Source of the DNA: Welwitschia mirabilis
Taxonomy: Eukaryota; Gnetophyta; Gnetopsida; Welwitschiales
NCBI GenBank assembly: GCA_051453625.1
Contig: JBOZIK010000001.1
Span: forward strand, 69,588,330-69,652,329
DNA: 64,000 nucleotides
Direction: 5' to 3'
Shown: positions 1 to 10,756 of the stretch, piece after piece
Numbering within the stretch: the stretch's first letter is position 1
Layout of the letters: every line of letters begins with the position of its first letter
Notes under the pieces: model-generated
Database searches by the model: none
What the model was told of the DNA's origin: nothing
The model's input: the letters and a program-made list of their open reading frames with translations, nothing else
Translations under genes and position numbers: made by a program

Positions 1-1430
1 GAGAATCCACTAGTTCTTAACCAATATAAACTATGAGATTTATCCAAGTAAGAATATACAAAATGAAATATGGAATGAAATGGAAATGCAATGCAAATCT
101 ACTATTATTAACCAAGGTCAACCTTAATAAAGGTTGCCCTTACGATATAAATAAATCACACATCTGTCACATAACTATGACTAACTTAAATCATAAGAGA
201 TATTTATAACATTGGAATCAAAAAGAGATATTGTATTAACTTAAGGAGTATTCAGAACATACATCCATTTTTAATCATAACAACAGCATCTCAATGGAAG
301 AGACTCAACCAAATACCAAGGGGACTCCTTTCTATAGCACTGGATGGACCTCTTGCCCTTTGATCCTATGTCACAAGTATTGGGTAATAATGATGGAGTA
401 GAAATAAAGGAGGAGAAGGGTATTATAGTTTTTCACTTGAGGAATTGAAGGCAAAACCCTAAACGCAGGCAACAAAAATCCTAACAACCCACATGGGTTG
501 TTTGATCCCATTTACAATGATATTTCTTCCAAACATGTAAAAATAGTTGTTGTCCTAACTATCATGGAGACGACCCAAGGGATAACACCATGTGTTCTGT
601 ACCTTCATGTGCCTCATGTGATGCTTTCAGCCCCATGTGTTATCTAATCATGTTATCCATGCCATTGTCTAGCATGTCATGTGGATGACATAGGGGATGA
701 TGTACTACTGTCAGCCCTATAGCCTCTATTCCCATTAGTAGTATGGTTGTCCTCTATGTTATGGAAATGGCACTGGGGACGACAGCTTTCCCTTCCTTCA
801 CTCTCCATGGTAAGTCAGTAGTTTGCATCATAAGATTCTTCTTCCAAATATGTAGTATCAAAATAAGCTTGAGAAACTTCCAAAAATGCTAAGGATCACA
901 TGTTTTGCTAATCATCCTATTAGATCTTCATAGTCATCAGTATTGCATCAAAAACTATATGAATGTCCTACAAAAGTACTCAAAATACACCATCAAATTT
1001 CTACAAATTGACATTGCAACACTATGCAAAAATTAAAAGATATAATGTGTAATTTGAGCCCTTGAACATATTTCAAAGTACATTCATGACTATTAGTTGA
1101 ATGATAAAATGCATAAAGTTCATGATGGATAACTAGACTTAATTAAAGAATCAAACCTAATAAGAAGTTTAAGAATAATATGATTTAATTTTGAGAATTT
1201 AACCTAACTATTAAAGTATGAAAGGAATATATACAAATAACATGAAGAACGTTAGTCCTTTTTATTCTAGGTGCTAACCTAACAAAACCCATATAGAATA
1301 ATTATTAGAGTATTTAATATAAAATATATGCATGACACAATGCTTAAAAATAATAAATTCAAATATGAGTAATTGTGAAGAGACTATCATCAAGTACTCA
1401 CAGAGATTTTTAGTGCTTTTTATTTTTTTA
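1..1430 (-). repeat. Athila-like 3' LTR of E1, cut by window start
   Basis: It matches in order the LTRs at ~9250-10553, 24043-25275 and 61114-62695: the block with 'tggaagactcc' and 'tatagctag/tatagcac', then the valley of GATGAC-type motifs (540-790), then the 'tacaaaaGtactcaaaat' block near 970. The right end, 'tattttttta' followed by pyrimidine-rich 'ctcctttcttttattc' (minus-strand purine tract), lines up with the LTR/polypurine junctions at 10553 and 62695. About 100-200 bp of its 3' end lies before base 1. Confidence 0.7.
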
Positions 1431-2090
1431 CTCCTTTCTTTTATTCTTTTTGCCCTCAATCATTCTTGCATTTTTTTTTCTCCTTGGGAGGAGGGTTTAT
1501 TTTATAGAGAAATATTTAGTATCTAAAGACATTATTCTTCATAATGAGGGAGATGCAATCACTACCTTAGAAAAAAGAATCCATAGATAAAAACCCAATC
1601 CTAACTAAATATCCCTTGGGTGGAGTCTTCATAGCTACCATATCATACTACCAAAAGAGTATGGACTCGAAATACAACTATCCATTTAGTGCATTTATGA
1701 TATAACACCATGGAAATAAAAAAATGTTATTTTATTTTGATGGTAATTTCACTTATCCAATTTAGATACTTGCTGAGAATCAAAGATTCATAAGCATTTG
1801 AATATCTTGAGTTTGGATAAGAATCAAACTCATCACTTATTGAAGCATCATGAATCATACTAATGAATCATTGGTTATGCTAAGGATGATTAAGTAGCCT
1901 AAAGAGTCCTAGATGGATCAGATTAAGGACTCACATAGAAAATGGCAAAGGAAAGGAACTCCTCTTTTTTAAGAAGAGGATCACCCAACTGAACTACTTC
2001 TATCATGTTTATTGAGTAAGAGAAATTATCAAATAACTAATAATGCTTTAAACATTATTCATTTACCTTCATTATTTTTTTATTTTTTAG
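1431..2090 (-). other. Short post-integrase spacer of E1 with polypurine tract
   Basis: This lies between the LTR edge and the last recognisable integrase residues. Bases 1431-1445 are pyrimidine-rich on plus, hence a purine tract on minus next to the LTR, where a polypurine primer is expected. I see no coding similarity in the rest. Short ORFs on both strands around 1274-1526 overlap each other and the LTR edge and look like chance. Confidence 0.4.
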
Positions 2091-3150
2091 CTTAGAAATC
2101 TCAACTAAACTATTAAAATGTATCTTCTCAATTAGATATGGGCATAACCATCTAGAAGTTAATTTATTATGAATTAAATAAACTTTAGCATTAAAGAGTA
2201 AAAAATACTAGCTAAGGTAAAGGTTTTATGTATGAGGTTTTTATCATGACTAAATTTGGCTTAAGCTTTGATAATAATCTAGTGGTGTAGAGCTTAGATT
2301 CTCTTTTCATTAAGATGGTTCAACTAGATTAAGCATGTTCAAAGGTTATCATCATGAGAAACAAGGTTAAGTTGATGGATTATCTTATAAGAATTATAAC
2401 ACACATCAAATAGAAGCACAAATGTTTTTTCATAGATAAGTTCATAAGGAGAGAAATCCAAAGAATTATATCAAGTTATATGGTAAACCCAAATAACATC
2501 ATTAAGATGGAGTGCCCATGATTTTTAAGACTTGTGATAAAGTTTTAAGAGTACTTTTTTATCTCTCAATTATCATTTTTAGCTTTTCCATTTGATTAAG
2601 AATGGTAAGAGTTATCTATTTTATATTTAATCCCAATTGAAAGTAAGATTTTTCCGAGGATCTTATTGATAAAGTGAGTACCTTAATAAAAAATGAGAAT
2701 CCTAAGAAATTTAAGTCTTTAAAAGGCATTTCATATAAAAAATTAGCAAATAGTTTTTGCATCACAAGTTTGTGTAGGTATGGCTTTAATCCATTTTATT
2801 ACATAATCAATCACCATTAAGATATAATGCTTTTCAAATGAAGGGTTCTTAAGAGAACCTACAAAGTTTATACCCTAATAATCAAAAGGTTCACATTATA
2901 AGATGGGTGTAAGAGGCATATCTTGAATTTGAGCAAAACCTCCAAATCATTGACAAGGGTTACACTTCCTAGCAAAGTTAAAGAAATATTTGAATAATGA
3001 GGACTAATGGAATCCCAAATGTAATATTTTTATGATAGTCATATGCCCACTAAAATGACCTTCACAAACTCTACTATGATAAAGAAGACGGATATCGTTT
3101 TGCTCCCATTTGGAAATACATTTATGCATGATTTGATTTGTGTATTACCT
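2090..3150 (-). pseudogene. E1 integrase (decayed)
   Basis: Reading leftward from ~3150: an HHCC zinc finger with H, H ('YHSRVCEGHFSGH') and C, C ('KCNPCQ') still visible near 3050-2960; then the catalytic core with 'GINFVG' near 2870, where family members have GIDF, so the first catalytic Asp is Asn; 'YILMVIDYVIKWIKAIPT' near 2790-2840; a degraded 'GTHFINKI' near 2650; then 'KSWALHLNDVIWVYHIT' and 'SPYELIYEKT' near 2450-2550, and a tail to ~2090. Several in-frame stops. It would have inserted cDNA into chromosomes; it is not functional now. Confidence 0.8.
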
Positions 3151-3473
3151 ATATAGATGTGGCCTGATATATTTGTAGTTACCTATTCTATGAAGGAAAG
3201 ATTTTCATTGATTTCTATTTTAATGTAAAGATGTTTTAAGTGTGATAAGATAGTTTATGATATTAAGGTATCAAAGAGTAGGTTGTTTTAAAGACACTTC
3301 ATAAAATTGCTCAACCATGAAAAGCTACTCATCTAGGAAATCATCATAAATAGATTGATTAGAAAAATTGAGAGAAGTATCTGAAGGAACTTTTTATATA
3401 TGATTAGCTACTAGATTATGTTTTCTTGCTTTGTTTACTACAATAAAGTTGATTCTTGTAATAAAAGTACTCA

Positions 3474-3773
3474 TTATATAAGGCATGTACTTGAATCTTT
3501 CTTTGCCATCAAGTATCGAATGGTAGAATGATCTATATAAACATAAGTATAAAAACTAAGGAGGTAATGTCTAAGTTTTTCTGGGAAAAATATGGTTGCT
3601 AGCATCTCCCTTTTAATAGTTTTATAATTAAGTTGAACATCAAAAAAGGTTTTACTAATGTAACTTATTAATTTTATCCCTTTCTCATGTTTTTGTCTTA
3701 ATACTTCACCTACATCAAGATTACTAGCATTGCACATTAGCTCAAAGTTCTTATTCCCATTTGGTCCACTCAT
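3474..3773 (-). pseudogene. E1 RNase H domain (fragment with open frame)
   Basis: A 99-codon open stretch carries the Ty3/gypsy RNase H signature: 'FELMCNASNLDVGEVL' corresponds to the family's MCDASD-type start, with both acidic positions now Asn. It continues with 'ISYISKTFFDVQLNYKTIK' and ends near 'YTYVYIDHSTIRYLMAKK', which retains the later Asp. The domain would degrade RNA in RNA/DNA hybrids as part of the RT polypeptide. The open stretch is a chance survival inside a broken pol. Confidence 0.85.
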
Positions 3774-3829
3774 AATGGTTTCATTAAAAATGGCATCCTT
3801 AAGATTCTTAAAGGCTTGTTAATAATTAT

Positions 3830-4640
3830 AATTTCACTCATATTTAACAGCATTCTCTAAAATTTGATGACGTGTTTTAAAACGTTTTGCATATCCTTTT
3901 ATGAATCTATGATAAAACCCATAATGTCCTAAGAATGATTGAAGTTGTTTCACATTAGTAAGAGAAAAAGGATTTTTAATGACATCAATTTTTGATGGAT
4001 CCATTTGTATATCTTTCATTAAAATATGATGTGCTAAGACTACTCCTTTGTTAACCATGAAGCAACATTTTTCCCAACTAAGGTGAAGTCTACTTTCAAT
4101 AAAACTTTCTAAGACTTATGCTAATTGATTCAAAGTTTTATTTAAAAAATCTCCAAAGACTAAAAAATTGTCCATGAAAATTTCAATAGAGTTCTCTATA
4201 AGAGCATAAATATTCCCATTGTAGCACATTAAAAGGTACTTTGAGTATTGCAGAAACCAAAAGTCATCCTCTTAAAAGCATAAGTACCAAAAGGGAAAGT
4301 GAAACTAGCCTTTGTTTGATCTTCATTTGTCATACATACTTAGTTATATCCATTATAATTATTAAGGAAATAGTGAAAAGCATGTCCTTATATTCTATCT
4401 AAAACTTGATCAAGAAAAGGGAGAGGGTAATGATTCTTTTCGATTACCTCATGAAGTATTTTGAAATCTATGCATACCCTTCACTTACAACCTTCCTTAG
4501 GTATAACAAAATGGGTTAACTTGCTTACTATCACTTATTAGATAAATGATGTAAGCATCTAAATGTTTTATGTTCTCATCTTTAACCCCTTATTTTATTG
4601 CTAGATTTAGATGTCTTTAGAGTTGTATCATGGATTTTTC
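3830..4640 (-). pseudogene. E1 reverse transcriptase (decayed)
   Basis: In order on minus: 'RVCIDFKILHEVIEKNHYPL' near 4470-4420, 'LPFLDQVLDRI', 'FTFPFGTYAFKRMTFGFCN' near 4290, then 'IEIFMDNFL' near 4170. The last replaces the catalytic Y/F-x-D-D with F-M-D-N (GAC to AAC). The thumb/connection is the open stretch 3834-4058 ('LQSFLGHYGFYHRFIKGYAK'), a hallmark gypsy motif. Stops interrupt the frame. The loss of the second Asp would by itself abolish polymerase activity. Confidence 0.85.
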
Positions 4641-5089
4641 ATTGTTCTCAAGGTATATTTTGTGTTGAACAACATGTAATGGAATAGGAAATAGGTCTTT
4701 ATGACTTCATGCAAAGGCTTCAGATTTAGGTATACGAATTTACACTAAGCCCTTCTCTACTTTTGAATAGAGATAAATACTAATGATTAATGGCTTTTTA
4801 GGGTTATTATTGATAAAACTATACTTCAACCCTTTTTGAACTCTTTTAAATTCATTTTAGAGTTGACTCCTTCATGTCTATGAGGGGTTGCATAACTGTC
4901 CTTATCAAATGTTAACTTCATTACTTTTTCTTCCTATATGTTTTGGTTTGTAATGTCATCAAAAAATTCTTTCATTAGGGATTCCATAGTATTGTCAAGT
5001 TCATAAGGACTGATGAAATTAAGACTATTTAAAATAGTTTAGAATTACCTCATATCATCAAAAAAAGTTGGTTGTTCATGAGTGAGGGA

Positions 5090-5640
5090 TTTCAATTCAA
5101 ATGAATGATGTGCTACAAACATAGTTGATCTAATATCTTCATTAATCTCATTACTTGGATCCTTTATTTTTTTTCTACTACATTAAAAACTTGAATTTGA
5201 ATCTTTTTACTTCCTACATGAAGTTCTATGATTCCTATTCTAGTGTCTATGATGCAATGAGTAGTAACACAAAAAGCTCTATCTATAAGTAAAGGATGTC
5301 CATCATTGTGATTAATTCTAATAATTATTAAATGTATTGGGTAATAGGCCTTCTCTATTTAAATAACCAAATATGTAATAATTACAATAAGCTTTCTCAT
5401 TGTTGAATCAACCATTCACAAGGCAATAATTTTTTGTTTAATTGGCTTTTTTAATTTAAAATTTTTCCAAATATGTAGAGGCATGATATTCACACTTACA
5501 CCTATATCTATAAGAGCCTTCTTAACCTTTTTGTTAGCTTCTAATATTACACTAATAATTGCTACTCCTATATCATTGAATTTTGGACACTTTTGTAATA
5601 ACAAGTTGTTCATAGATTTAACTAAAATCACTCTACTTTG
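5090..5640 (-). pseudogene. E1 aspartic protease region (decayed)
   Basis: The open stretch 5416-5631 has 'KKALIDIGVSVNIMPLHIW', matching the retroviral-type active-site loop (D-[LI]-G-[AV]-S) of plant gypsy proteases; the catalytic Asp is kept. Upstream 'LLQKCPKFNDIGV' is the usual lead-in ('CPxF-D-G'). The part below 5416 corresponds to the protease C-terminal half and the pre-RT linker, with stops. It would process Gag-Pol. Confidence 0.75.
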
Positions 5641-6199
5641 TAATTTCTTTTTTTTTTTTCCCTATTTTAGCTGCTTCCTTGTACAAAGATCCTTACACAC
5701 TTTGGCATATTTTTAGTTGTCTTGAAGTATGCACCAAAATGATAGTTTAATGTTAACATCTTTCATAATGGTTTTGATATATTCATCATATGTTATATTA
5801 GAGTTGAGTCTATCTAAGGAGTAAGATGTTTTCTTCCTTTCTTTGATGATTAATCCTTATTTGTTGGAGTAGAAGTAAAAGGAAGATGTATTTCATCAAG
5901 AATTTCTACATCTTCATCCTTATTTTCTTTAATTACATCATGTTTAGGTGGCTCTTCAGGTGTAGTAGTAGTGCCTCTTTAAGTGACTACCTTCTAGTCC
6001 TTTTTAACATCATTTGGATTAGGAAAGGTTTTAGAAGGCAAAGTCCCTTGTGATCTTTAGTTTGCTAACATGATTTATTACATAAATCTAGCTAAATCCT
6101 ATACACTTTTTTTGGTTTGCTCAATACTCTTATGAGTCTATTCATTAATGTTTCTTATGTCTATTATGGCTTCCTTATTTGGATACTCCTTAGGTTGAT

Positions 6200-7228
6200 T
6201 GTATCCTTTATATCTTGGGTTATATGGTTGTTTAAAGAAGGATTTATACTAAGGTTTGAAGGAAGTACCTGGTTGATGATAAGCTTTTTATTCATTGTGG
6301 TAAGGTCCTTTGTTGTGATTAGGATATGCTTGGTTTGTGTAGCATACTTCTTCCCTTACTACTTCCTTTACTATTGGTAAAAATGAACATTTAATAAAAG
6401 TAGGATACATGTGGTATGAGCTTTTACTAATTTCACCTCTTTAATTACTTTCACCATTTTCTTTACAAGTGAGGTGTCATTGTCACTACTATTCTCATCT
6501 TCATAAATAATTTATTTTTTTACCCTCTTAATGTTTTCTGTGATTTATTTCTCTCAATGATTGCTCAAGTATTTTATTTTTTCATGGTTTAGGTCATGAT
6601 TGACTAAGTTCAACTAAGTCATGTAAATGTTGCCATGCTTCATCAATTGTGTGTTGAAATAAACTTCCTTCATGAGAAATATCCATCATTTATTTTATTT
6701 CATTAGTCAAACCATTATATAAATGGTAGATTAATTATTCTTACTTGAATTCATCTATAGGATTTCCTAAAACTAGAATTAGGAATCTTTCCCAAAATGA
6801 AGTATAATTCTCATTGTTTTTTATTGAAAACTAATTACCTTACAATGTCTCTACCTTAGGGTGTTTCCACTAAGGAATTATTTGATAAATATTGCTTTGA
6901 TTTTCTTTCAAGTTTTAAGACTCGTATGGGGTAAATTCTTAAGCCAAGTTTTAGCTTTTCCATTCAATGTATAAGGGAATACTATCATGTAATTTCTATT
7001 TGTTATGTGCTTATTTCTATTACATGTAAGCATTAATTATTCTATGGTACCAATGTCCCTATAATGTTCTTCATGAGTTTCTTCACATAAAGAGGGATAG
7101 GGATTAAGATTTTTGATTTCTATATCATCTCTAATAGAAAGATCAAAAGTATTATGATTTTCTCTAAGTTTTGGTCTGTATTTATCTTTGATAGTTGATT
7201 GGATGACATCACTAGAATTTGTAAACAT
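6200..7228 (-). pseudogene. E1 gag (decayed)
   Basis: The open stretch 7037-7228 ('MFTNSSDVIQS...') is the N-terminal part. It is followed on minus by 'FPYTLNGKAKTWLKNLP' near 6950-6900, the Retrotrans_gag signature (family FPxSLxxxAxxWL), then 'LIYHLYNGLTNEIK' and 'MDISHEGSLFQHTIDEAWQH' near 6740-6640, typical of Athila-type Gag. The Tyr/Asn/Pro-rich linker ('YNPRYKGYNQPKEYPNK') lies near 6230-6190. Several stops. Gag forms the virus-like particle. Confidence 0.75.
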
Positions 7229-8201
7229 TGTGAAAGTTGTAGGGTTCTAACTTACATGTTCACTATTCAATGAATGAGAAGTTGAAACTTATTTTTCAAA
7301 AGGATTTGAATTAGGCCTAGAAGAACTTATGTAAGAAGAACTAGTTTTTATTTTGAGAGGGTGCTTGAAAATTCTAGAGGATGGTTTTATAGATAATGAA
7401 TCACTTTTAAAATATAAACTAATATCTTCTATGAAATAAAGTATATCAAATTCATATTTAATATAAAGTTTTTCACCTCTAGTCCTTGAATTATAAATTT
7501 ATAAACATCTTCTTAAATTATCTCTTTCAAAAATTTCTTTTCACATGAATAACATGTCTTTTTTTCTTTTTATTTAGGATATAATGGCATTTCCTTGACC
7601 TAAAATAGAAATCAAACCTTTTAACTCAAAACCATTATAAGTAATCTCTAGGATTACATTAAAGTGGAAGGAGTAGACCTAATAACTAAGAGTGATTTTT
7701 CTTCTTGGAATCTTCACTTAGGATCTGAGGAAAAGATACTAGAGGGATTTTTTTATATGATAATTTTTTCATATCATACAAGGTGCAAGAAGATAAACCT
7801 AGCAAGGATAATGCACTTCTCCAAGTGTGGTGTAGAGCGAAAGAATAATCACCACTCAAAGAAGGTACTTTAAAAAGAAAAAGGAATAGAAGAAGAAGAG
7901 ATAATTTATAATAAAAAGGGTACACAACATAAATAATGAGTAAAAATAATGTGTTATCCTCTAAAGGTAAAAATAATGTGTTACCCTCTAAAGGTAAATA
8001 ATCTTACTTGAATAGGGGTATACATTAGAGATAATATTGCCTTTGATCAAAAGGTAAGTAGATCTCTTTAGATAATTCCCCCAAAGCAAGTATATTACAC
8101 CCATAGGATTATATATAAACAAAGGCAAATAGGTAAAATGATAATATAAACTCAATCTACTTATTTTTTCATTGATTTTACTTGATATCTTGTTTTAACA
8201 C
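7229..8201 (-). other. E1 untranslated leader between PBS and gag
   Basis: This is the leader, downstream of the PBS and upstream of gag on the minus strand. It shows no domain similarity. ORFs here (7664-7873 plus and 7686-7925 minus) overlap antiparallel and look like chance. It contains a 27-bp tandem duplication at 7940-7993. Confidence 0.5.
7940..7993. repeat. 27-bp tandem duplication, two units
   Basis: Units 7940-7966 and 7967-7993 both begin 'gtaaaaataatgtgtta' and end 'cctctaaag', with one mismatch (t/c at the 18th base). Near identity in a heavily mutated element suggests a late slippage event. Confidence 0.9.
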
Positions 8202-8219
8202 TCCTCGACAATGACACCA
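8202..8219 (-). promoter_or_regulatory. E1 primer-binding site, tRNA-Asp type
   Basis: Plus strand 'tcctcgacaatgacacca' is the minus-strand PBS. It matches the tRNA-Asp 3' end (TCCCCGGCAACGGCGCCA) except for C/T and G/A transitions and one further change. It sits 2-4 bases inside the LTR edge, as expected for the minus-strand primer site. Confidence 0.8.
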
Positions 8220-9250
8220 ATATGTTATGTTGATGGCCTATATTACACTTTAAAAGTAATTAATTTTGAAAATAACGTGATTATAATTAGACTTACTATA
8301 GGATGAATCAATCAATAAATATCATAATCTAGATAGCACAAGATAAAATACTAATTAAGAAAATAATTAAGAAATAATAATCATTATAAATCTTAGTAAA
8401 ATTTATTTTTAAGTATTTCATATTTTATTGTGCAGAAATAAAAAAGAAGAATGCAACTATCTAATGATGAAGCACACAATACATGATAAATGATGAATGC
8501 CAGCATTTGATAACCAATTTCTAAGTTGTTATCACCCAAACTCAGCCCTTATGACCTATATTAAATTAGAATTAATCTATTGCAAATAATAATTAAATAC
8601 AAAACAAGGAATAAGAGAAATAAGATGATTTGTAAGAAGAAGACATTTTATTTAATAATTCTAATGTCTTACAAACACCTCAACTAGACCATGACTCCTC
8701 AATGATAGAAGAATAACCTATTCACTAAGAATAATCTACCATAATACAGAAATGGATCATTGATACCTTTGAATACCTTTATCACCATTCCTCAAATGTT
8801 AAAAAATGCTTTAATAAGGCTAATTAAGGGATTTTATAGCTATTCTAAGGTGGTTACAAGTCTATAAGGTCGATACAGGTAAATAGACATTATTAGATGC
8901 AAACTAGACCCTAATTTACTTAGTTAAGAAGGATTTATTGAGCTATTATGTTCATTATTAGCATGGGAATGAGAACAATATGACATCTATTCATCATTTA
9001 ATCATAGGTTGTCAGATCAAGAGATTATTATAGTTCTAATTTGAATGATAATGAATATGCCATTCCACGTATCATGTGGATGACATATGACATTACATCC
9101 ATGTCAAATTATTTAGTCAACATCACCTAGTCAAATAGCTTTATAACCTTATTATAGTATCATCATAGTTGGTGTTGTAAGGATGACATGCAAGATGACA
9201 CTAATTCTTTAAGTTTTTCCCTTCAATCTGCACTCCAATATTTTCATGGT
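8220..9250 (-). repeat. Athila-like LTR B1, 5' LTR of E1 (truncated)
   Basis: It starts next to the PBS and follows the LTR order: 'gacctatatt' block near 8550, 'ggattttatagctattc' near 8830, 'atcatgtggatgacatatgac' near 9070 (compare 'gtcatgtggatgacatagg' at ~676 in the left LTR). It stops near 9240 and is followed by a second LTR piece in the same orientation that repeats part of the sequence, so it lacks its upstream third. Confidence 0.6.
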
Positions 9251-10553
9251 TGAATTCCTACTCTTATGAATGAAAATATAGTATTTAAGATCATAACTGA
9301 ATTATTGTATTTCTCTGTGATAGAGTTTCTAAAAGTGACTAAATTGAGTTCCTATTCCCTATAAAACATCCTTAATTATACCATATAACATGATAAATTA
9401 GAATTGCAACAATAGCCCAACACAATGGAAGACTCCTCTCTATAGCTAGTATGGACCTCTTATCATTTGATCTTCAATCATAAGACTTAGGTATAATAGA
9501 TCATTCATGGAAGTGAGGGCAAGGGGGTATTTATAGCTTTTACATAAACTATTTTTAAAATAAAATCCTAGTAATCTAAACATCCTAGCAACCCAAATGG
9601 ATGCACACAAACATTACAAAATTATGTTCATCTATTACATAAAATAAATATCATCCTTGCTATCATCTAGATGACAATGAGGATGGTATTATAGCATAAA
9701 CGATAATTCATCATCTTCCTGCTTCTCTCCATGTCAACATCCATATTAGCTCTCCAAATGGACTATCATTTGGTAGTATCATCTGGATGACCACTTATAA
9801 ATCATCCTCCTAAACTGTTCAACTAAGGAGAATCAAGCTTTTGAATCATTAAACTTCTCCTCAGAATGCTAAGTATCAGAATTCATCTAAAATACCTCCA
9901 AATGTGTCAAGGATTGAATAGTTTTGTGATTATTTCATTGAATCTTCATAATTGTTGAATCTCCACTTAAATGCATCTAAATATCTTACAAAAATACTTA
10001 AAATATCTCATCAAATATATACAATTTGACATCACAACATTGTCCATCACTTAATATTGTTAGTCCTAATTAAATAAGTAGATAACTAAAAATTATGAGA
10101 TAAATTAACTAAGATAAATAGTAGCTTGAGAAATATAAATTAAGTTTTGAAATCTTACCATGTGGGATAAAATCAAAAACTAGTGAATTAATGTATTACC
10201 TCTATAGTATGTACAATAAGGCTATCATTCAGGATGTCATCTAGAGGCCCTGGGGATGACATGCTCAAAAAATAAAAATGCAAATCAAGGGTCTATAAAC
10301 ATGATCTTAAAAAAAATTAGAGTATTGAAATCTTTGTTAGCCCTCCACTTAAAATATTTATCACATTGCAAAATGAAAATTAAATTTTTTACATAAAAAT
10401 TATCATAATATAAAACCATGATAACTTAGAAAATGACGATGTGTATGTATAATCAGAAATAGTGATAACTTAAAAATGATGTGTATCAACTAATAAGTGA
10501 GTTTTAAGTACAATATACAAGGGATAAATATATCAAAAATAATCATAATATTA
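9250..10553 (-). repeat. Athila-like LTR B2, 3' LTR of E3 (truncated)
   Basis: From 'aacacaatggaagactcctctctatagctag' (9419 on) it runs collinear with 24661-25275 and 61560-62695: 'gggggtatttatagcttttacataa' (9515), paired GATG motifs (9650-9790 and 10230-10260), 'atgctcaaaaaataaaaatg' (10261). Its right end 'aatcataatatta' then 'cttcccttgtct' matches the LTR/polypurine junction at 62695. The PBS-proximal start is missing because it abuts LTR B1. Confidence 0.65.
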
Positions 10554-10564
10554 CTTCCCTTGTC
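10554..10564 (-). promoter_or_regulatory. E3 polypurine tract
   Basis: Plus 'cttcccttgtc' reads 'gacaagggaag' on minus and lies immediately outside the LTR. It matches the tracts at 50683-50689 ('agggaag') and 62696-62706 (minus 'gacgaggggag'). This is the expected plus-strand DNA synthesis primer. Its presence outside LTR B2 shows B2 is a 3' LTR of an element lying to the right. Confidence 0.6.
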
Positions 10565-10594
10565 TATGATCTCATGGATACTTTGAACTGCATC

Positions 10595-10694
10595 NNNNNN
10601 NNNNNNNNNNNNNNNNNNNNNNNNNNNNNNNNNNNNNNNNNNNNNNNNNNNNNNNNNNNNNNNNNNNNNNNNNNNNNNNNNNNNNNNNNNNNNN
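10595..10694. other. Assembly gap of 100 N
   Basis: The run is exactly 100 N, the conventional size for a scaffold gap of unknown length. By comparison with the plus-strand copy, up to ~2 kb of post-integrase sequence, including the env-position ORF, could be missing here. Confidence 0.95.

Positions 10695-10750
<56 letters not shown>
10695..10750. repeat. (TC)8 then (TA)20 microsatellite
   Basis: It begins directly at the gap edge with eight TC units followed by twenty TA units. The alternating tract probably caused the assembly break. The open frame crossing the gap here is an artefact. Confidence 0.95.

Positions 10751-10756
<6 letters not shown>

Larger units (their letters stand above)
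1..9250 (-). mobile_element. Athila-like Ty3/gypsy retrotransposon E1 (decayed, left end outside window)
   Basis: Read on the minus strand, the order is 5' LTR (right), PBS, gag, protease, RT, RNase H, integrase, 3' LTR (left), which is the Ty3/gypsy order. The PBS is a decayed complement of the tRNA-Asp 3' end, as used by Athila elements. Only about 660 bp separate the integrase end from the left LTR, against about 3.5 kb in the plus-strand copy at 47-50.7 kb, so this copy lost the long post-integrase region or belongs to a shorter subfamily. All frames carry stops. The right boundary (~9250) is approximate because two partial LTRs abut there. Confidence 0.8.

Noticed and set aside
1274-1526. 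Overlapping ORFs on both strands (61 and 64 codons)
   Set aside because: Antiparallel overlap at an LTR/polypurine edge, no family resemblance, low-complexity composition.
5483-5716. Plus-strand 77-codon ORF rich in Leu and Phe
   Set aside because: It is the antisense shadow of the E1 protease, whose active-site motif is clear on minus.
6117-6380. Plus-strand ORF that looks like a membrane protein
   Set aside because: Antisense of the E1 gag linker (Tyr/Asn/Pro-rich on minus); the hydrophobicity is a by-product of the opposite strand.
7664-7925. Overlapping ORFs in both directions, one with a hydrophobic start
   Set aside because: They lie in the E1 leader, overlap antiparallel and have no homologous counterpart in E3.
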